Assembly (NCBI GenBank): GCA_947561715.1
Contig: OX387203.1
Span: forward strand, 7,688,001-7,752,000
Origin: Ascidia mentula
Taxonomy: Eukaryota > Chordata > Ascidiacea > Phlebobranchia > Ascidiidae
DNA: 64,000 bases
Direction of reading: 5' to 3'
A program made the translations under genes and the position numbers. The notes below the pieces were generated by a model, which worked only from the letters and a program-made list of their open reading frames with translations, had not been told where the DNA came from and ran no database searches. The first letter of the stretch is position 1. Every line of letters starts with the position of its first letter. Below are positions 62,501 to 64,000 of the stretch, one piece after another.

Positions 62501-64000
62501 GCACTTGTTAACAAGCCGACTACATCGGGACCAGTTCCTGTTCAACGTATGTTGTTTTTTGTCTTTCTTTTCCAATCTGTATTTTTTGAAATATGTTCTG
62601 ATTTTTATGTGATGTTTTTGTGTCTAGCTTTGCAAACTGGACTGGTTACTGTCCCAACAAGTTCAAAACCAACAATGACTTTGACCTTCCCATTTACACA
62701 TTCATTAAATGGCAGTGTAACAGTGCTGGCTACTGCCCTAGGAAAGGCAGGACATAGTTTCAATGTAGATGTGACAAAAGTATGTGATGGAAATTTTACT
62801 GTAAAAATCCAGCGAACTGATGTGTTATCTGGATGGAATTCATCTTTTCCATTGAAGTTTGAAGTAACACCAAGTATGATGATTATCTTAAATAATAATT
62901 GATAAATAAACAGAAAATAAATTTATTTAACATTTTGATTAAGGTCCAAAAGCACTTGTCAACAAACCGGGTACTGCTGGACCAAGCTCTGCAATACGTA
63001 AGGATTTTTTTATTAGTCATGCCGGGTGTTTACATTTGTTGCAAATTTATTTGTTTTTAGCATTACAAGATGGAATAGTGACAGTTCCAAAAAGTTCTTC
63101 CCCGTCAATCACTTTGACCTTCCCCTTCACACATGCTTTGAATGGCAGTGTTACATTGTCGGCAACTGCACTGGGAATGCCTGGACACAGTTTTCATGTG
63201 GTTGTCACAAAAATATGTGATGGTAATTTTACTGTAAACATTAAAAGAACTGACATGTCTTCCGGATGGAACAGCTCTTTTCCTCTAAAGTTTGAAGTGA
63301 CACCAGGTAGTATTTATGTGCTAAATGCATTGTGTGTTTATTATTAATCATTTGAAATTTGCTTTAGAACCTAAGTCGCTAGCCAACAGCACAGCAGGTT
63401 CAGGAACAAATGCCAAAATTCGTAAGAAAAACTTCTGATAATTTTTCTGTTACTTTTAATATAACTTCTGTATTATGTATTTGATAATTTACATTTCAGC
63501 ATTGCAAAAGGGATGGGTGACAGTTCCTACATCTTCATCTCCATCTGTTTCTTTGACTTTCCCTTTTAATCAAACTTTGAACAGCAGTGTAGAATTACTG
63601 CTATCAGCAGTGGGACTTCCAAAACACACTTTTGTCCTGGATGTCACTAAGATTTGTAACTCAACTTTTACTGTCACAGTTAAAAGAAGTGATTTTCCAT
63701 CAGGCTGGAACAATACATTTCCTTTACAGTATGAAGTGTTTTCCGGTAAATTGGCAAGATGATTTTTGTGCATGTCTAAAAATTAATTTTCTGTTTTTCC
63801 ATTACAGAACCCAAAGCACTTGTAAACAAGCCGACTACATCTGGACCAGTTCCTGTTCAACGTATGTTGTTTTTTGTCTTTCTTTTCCAATCTGTATTTT
63901 TTGAAATATGTTCTGATTTTTATGTGATGTTTTTGTGTCTAGCTTTGCAAACTGGACTGGTTACTGTCCCAACAAGTTCAAAACCAACAATGACTTTGAC
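32492..64000 (+). CDS. Giant secreted repeat protein with H-type-lectin-like domains, 3'-partial
   Basis: The gene opens with a signal-peptide exon at 32492-32561, followed by exons 34583-34831, 35220-35246, 35808-35837, 35897-36142 and 36206-36259, then 21 complete six-exon units (36326-63942) and the first 58 bases of another. All introns seen are phase 1, so the reading frame is open throughout: about 225 residues before the array plus 6,300 in it, continuing past the window. Domains are about 82 residues with the order G.VTVP, TLTFPF, SV.VLATALG, F.V.VTK.C, NFTV.I.RTD, SGWN.SFPL.FEV. This strand order, QxG start and gFxVxxxT core resemble H-type lectins (discoidin/Helix agglutinin C-terminal fold), although the last-strand Trp is replaced by Phe/Tyr. 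Secretion and heavy N-glycosylation are inferred; a structural, adhesive or mucin-like coat role is speculation. Confidence 0.8.
32562..34582 (+). other. First intron of the giant repeat gene, about 2 kb
   Basis: AT-rich DNA without a recognisable exon. It holds an exact 21-bp tandem duplication at 34163-34204. The open frame at 33768-34046 has no splice context or motif and is not called. The intron is far longer than the 61-81 nt introns inside the array. Confidence 0.5.
34163..34204. repeat. 21-bp exact tandem duplication
   Basis: CAATTCACTGCGGTTTAAGTT occupies 34163-34183 and is repeated immediately at 34184-34204. No third copy. It lies in the first intron, about 380 bases before the first domain exon. 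Confidence 0.9.
34583..34831 (+). CDS. First, diverged domain exon of the giant repeat gene
   Basis: The 249-nt exon has phase 1 on both sides and encodes 83 residues. GWSVIPASTLSS and KTITVQLSQPLNSL align with GLVTVPTSS and TLTFPF..SLNGS of the array, and FTKVCDSNFTIVIKRTD and SGWNQSINL match almost residue for residue. It is the most diverged domain and the only one with 83 rather than 82 residues, so it is probably the oldest edge of the cluster. Two sequons (NFT, NQS). Confidence 0.75.
35220..35246 (+). CDS. Linker micro-exon (27 nt)
   Basis: Between TCATGCAG and GTGAG; encodes GLNITANTT with two sequons in nine residues. Phase 1 at both ends, so it can be included or skipped without altering the frame. 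It takes the position of the 54-nt linker exons of the array. Confidence 0.5.
35670..35685. promoter_or_regulatory. Inverted AGGTCA half-sites spaced by 4 bp
   Basis: AGGTCA-AAAT-TGACCT is a perfect inverted pair of nuclear-receptor half-sites inside an intron of the giant repeat gene; the palindrome extends by T/A on both sides. Binding is unproven, and such a palindrome may be chance. Confidence 0.25.
35808..35837 (+). CDS. Linker micro-exon (30 nt)
   Basis: Between ATTTCAG and GTAATT; encodes ASSGKISTSQ. Phase 1 at both ends. With the preceding 27-nt exon it makes a 19-residue linker, close to the 18-residue linkers of the array, as though one ancestral linker had been split. Confidence 0.5.
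35897..36142 (+). CDS. Second diverged domain exon of the giant repeat gene
   Basis: 246 nt, phase 1/1, 82 residues: GLQEGYVNIPSSS, MVTLTFPFTTTLNTS, KLLATTIGLPAHTF, ITKVCDTNFTVTVQRTD, TGWNQSFPLRF. It is intermediate between the first exon and the array domains, sharing GLP.HTF with type C and KVC with type A. Three sequons (NTS, NFT, NQS). The product strand is followed by a standard 54-nt linker exon at 36206-36259 (EPKALANKTTISGPSAVK). Confidence 0.8.
36206..36259 (+). CDS. Linker exon preceding the tandem array
   Basis: 54 nt, phase 1/1, encoding EPKALANKTTISGPSAVK. It is homologous to the linkers of the array (EPKALVNKPTTSGPVPVQ) but has its own sequon NKT. It joins the first type A domain at 36326. 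Confidence 0.75.
36326..37640 (+). CDS. Array unit 1 (domains A, B, C and three linkers)
   Basis: Exons 36326-36571 (A), 36642-36695 (linker), 36759-37004 (B), 37066-37119 (linker), 37198-37443 (C), 37506-37559 (linker). A begins LQTGLVTVPTSSKPTMTLTF, B LQDGIVTVPKSSSPSITLTF, C LQKGWVTVPTSSSPSVSLTF. Linkers are GPNALVNKPGTAGPSSAI-, ELKSLANSTAGSGTNAKI- and EPKALVNKPTTSGPVPVQ-like. Compared with the later consensus, unit 1 differs in domain A (FIHSLNG, FKVDV, CDRNFT, RTDML) and in both of the first two linkers, so it is the least homogenised unit. Confidence 0.9.
37641..38955 (+). CDS. Array unit 2 (reference exon layout)
   Basis: Exons 37641-37886 (A), 37957-38010 (linker), 38074-38319 (B), 38381-38434 (linker), 38513-38758 (C), 38821-38874 (linker). 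Adding multiples of 1315 gives the exons of units 3 to 21 (plus 2 from the fourth unit on). Domain B keeps FIHALNG, as in units 1 and 3, whereas units 4-21 have FTHALN. Domain C has VSTSS in place of VPTSS. Confidence 0.9.
63943..64000 (+). CDS. Start of array unit 22, cut by the window end
   Basis: 58 bases of another type A exon identical to the consensus up to PTMTL. The array therefore extends beyond the window and its true copy number cannot be given. Confidence 0.9.

Larger units (their letters stand above)
36326..63942 (+). repeat. Intragenic tandem array: 21 units of 1315 bp, six exons each
   Basis: Type A domain exons start at 36326, 37641, 38956, 40273, 41588, 42903, 44218, 45533, 46848, 48163, 49478, 50793, 52108, 53423, 54738, 56053, 57368, 58683, 59998, 61313 and 62628. 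The period is 1315 throughout except unit 3, which is 2 bp longer. In each unit: A (246 nt), linker (54), B (246), linker (54), C (246), linker (54), separated by introns of 70, 63, 61, 78, 62 and 81 nt in unit 2. The array is 900 coding plus 415 intron bases, that is 300 residues per unit. Units 4-21 differ from one another by only a few bases, introns included; units 1-3 are slightly more diverged. Confidence 0.95.

Noticed and set aside
36724-63220. 64-codon plus-strand open frame repeated in every unit (begins MFTSVANLF)
   Set aside because: It is a shifted-frame shadow of domain B and its preceding intron. The in-frame domain exon has splice sites and family similarity; the shadow does not.
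37268-63773. 67-106 codon minus-strand open frames repeated in every unit (ending in SNSTLLFKV)
   Set aside because: Antisense shadow of domain C. Its conservation merely follows from the identity of the units.
36326-63942. Array as a run of separate small genes
   Set aside because: No unit has its own signal peptide, promoter or terminal stop outside introns; phase 1 exons join in frame across unit borders, so one large gene fits better.
36326-63942. CRISPR-like or satellite array
   Set aside because: Units are 1315 bp, coding, with splice sites and conserved protein domains, in an animal-type genome.

Overview
The window is animal nuclear DNA: AT-rich, with many short GT-AG introns, signal-peptide exons and vertebrate/invertebrate-type extracellular domain architectures. 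Codon and intron style, intron size (60-700 bp) and gene content suggest a compact invertebrate deuterostome genome, most likely an ascidian tunicate. That assignment is inference, since no species marker is present.

Three plus-strand genes can be read. (1) From before base 788 to 23576 runs a large lipid transfer protein (apolipophorin/apolipoprotein B/vitellogenin family). I traced 42 consecutive exons, about 3,900 codons, with matching splice phases to a stop at 23574-23576. The N-terminal beta-barrel lies upstream of the window. In order the window holds the lipovitellin superhelix, the lipid-cavity beta-sheets, three very large exons of beta-sheet repeats, a Cys-containing C-terminal part, a von Willebrand D domain, a Cys-rich segment and a VWA-like domain. 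(2) From 27638 to about 31244 lies an MGAT4-family N-acetylglucosaminyltransferase (Golgi N-glycan branching enzyme), apparently without the usual C-terminal domain. (3) From 32492 to beyond the window end lies a giant secreted protein: one signal-peptide exon, a few diverged exons, then an array of 21 complete 1315-bp units plus the start of a 22nd.

Each 1315-bp unit has six exons: three 82-residue beta-sandwich domains (A, B, C), each followed by an 18-residue Pro/Thr/Gly linker, exactly 300 residues per unit. Every intron is phase 1. The introns are as conserved as the exons, and marker variants reveal 2-unit and 3-unit tandem duplications. The domain pattern resembles H-type lectins. With about 11 N-glycosylation sequons per unit, the product would be a very heavily glycosylated extracellular polymer of at least 6,500 residues. 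This is the most unusual feature of the window.

The rest is introns and intergenic DNA with small repeats: two copies of a foldback/MITE-like family (one carrying a tRNA-Thr-like sequence at its apex), two further tRNA-like SINE heads, two short fossils with a Penelope-type hammerhead-like motif, an 11-bp minisatellite, and a cluster of candidate exons around 24.9-25.4 kb that I cannot assign.
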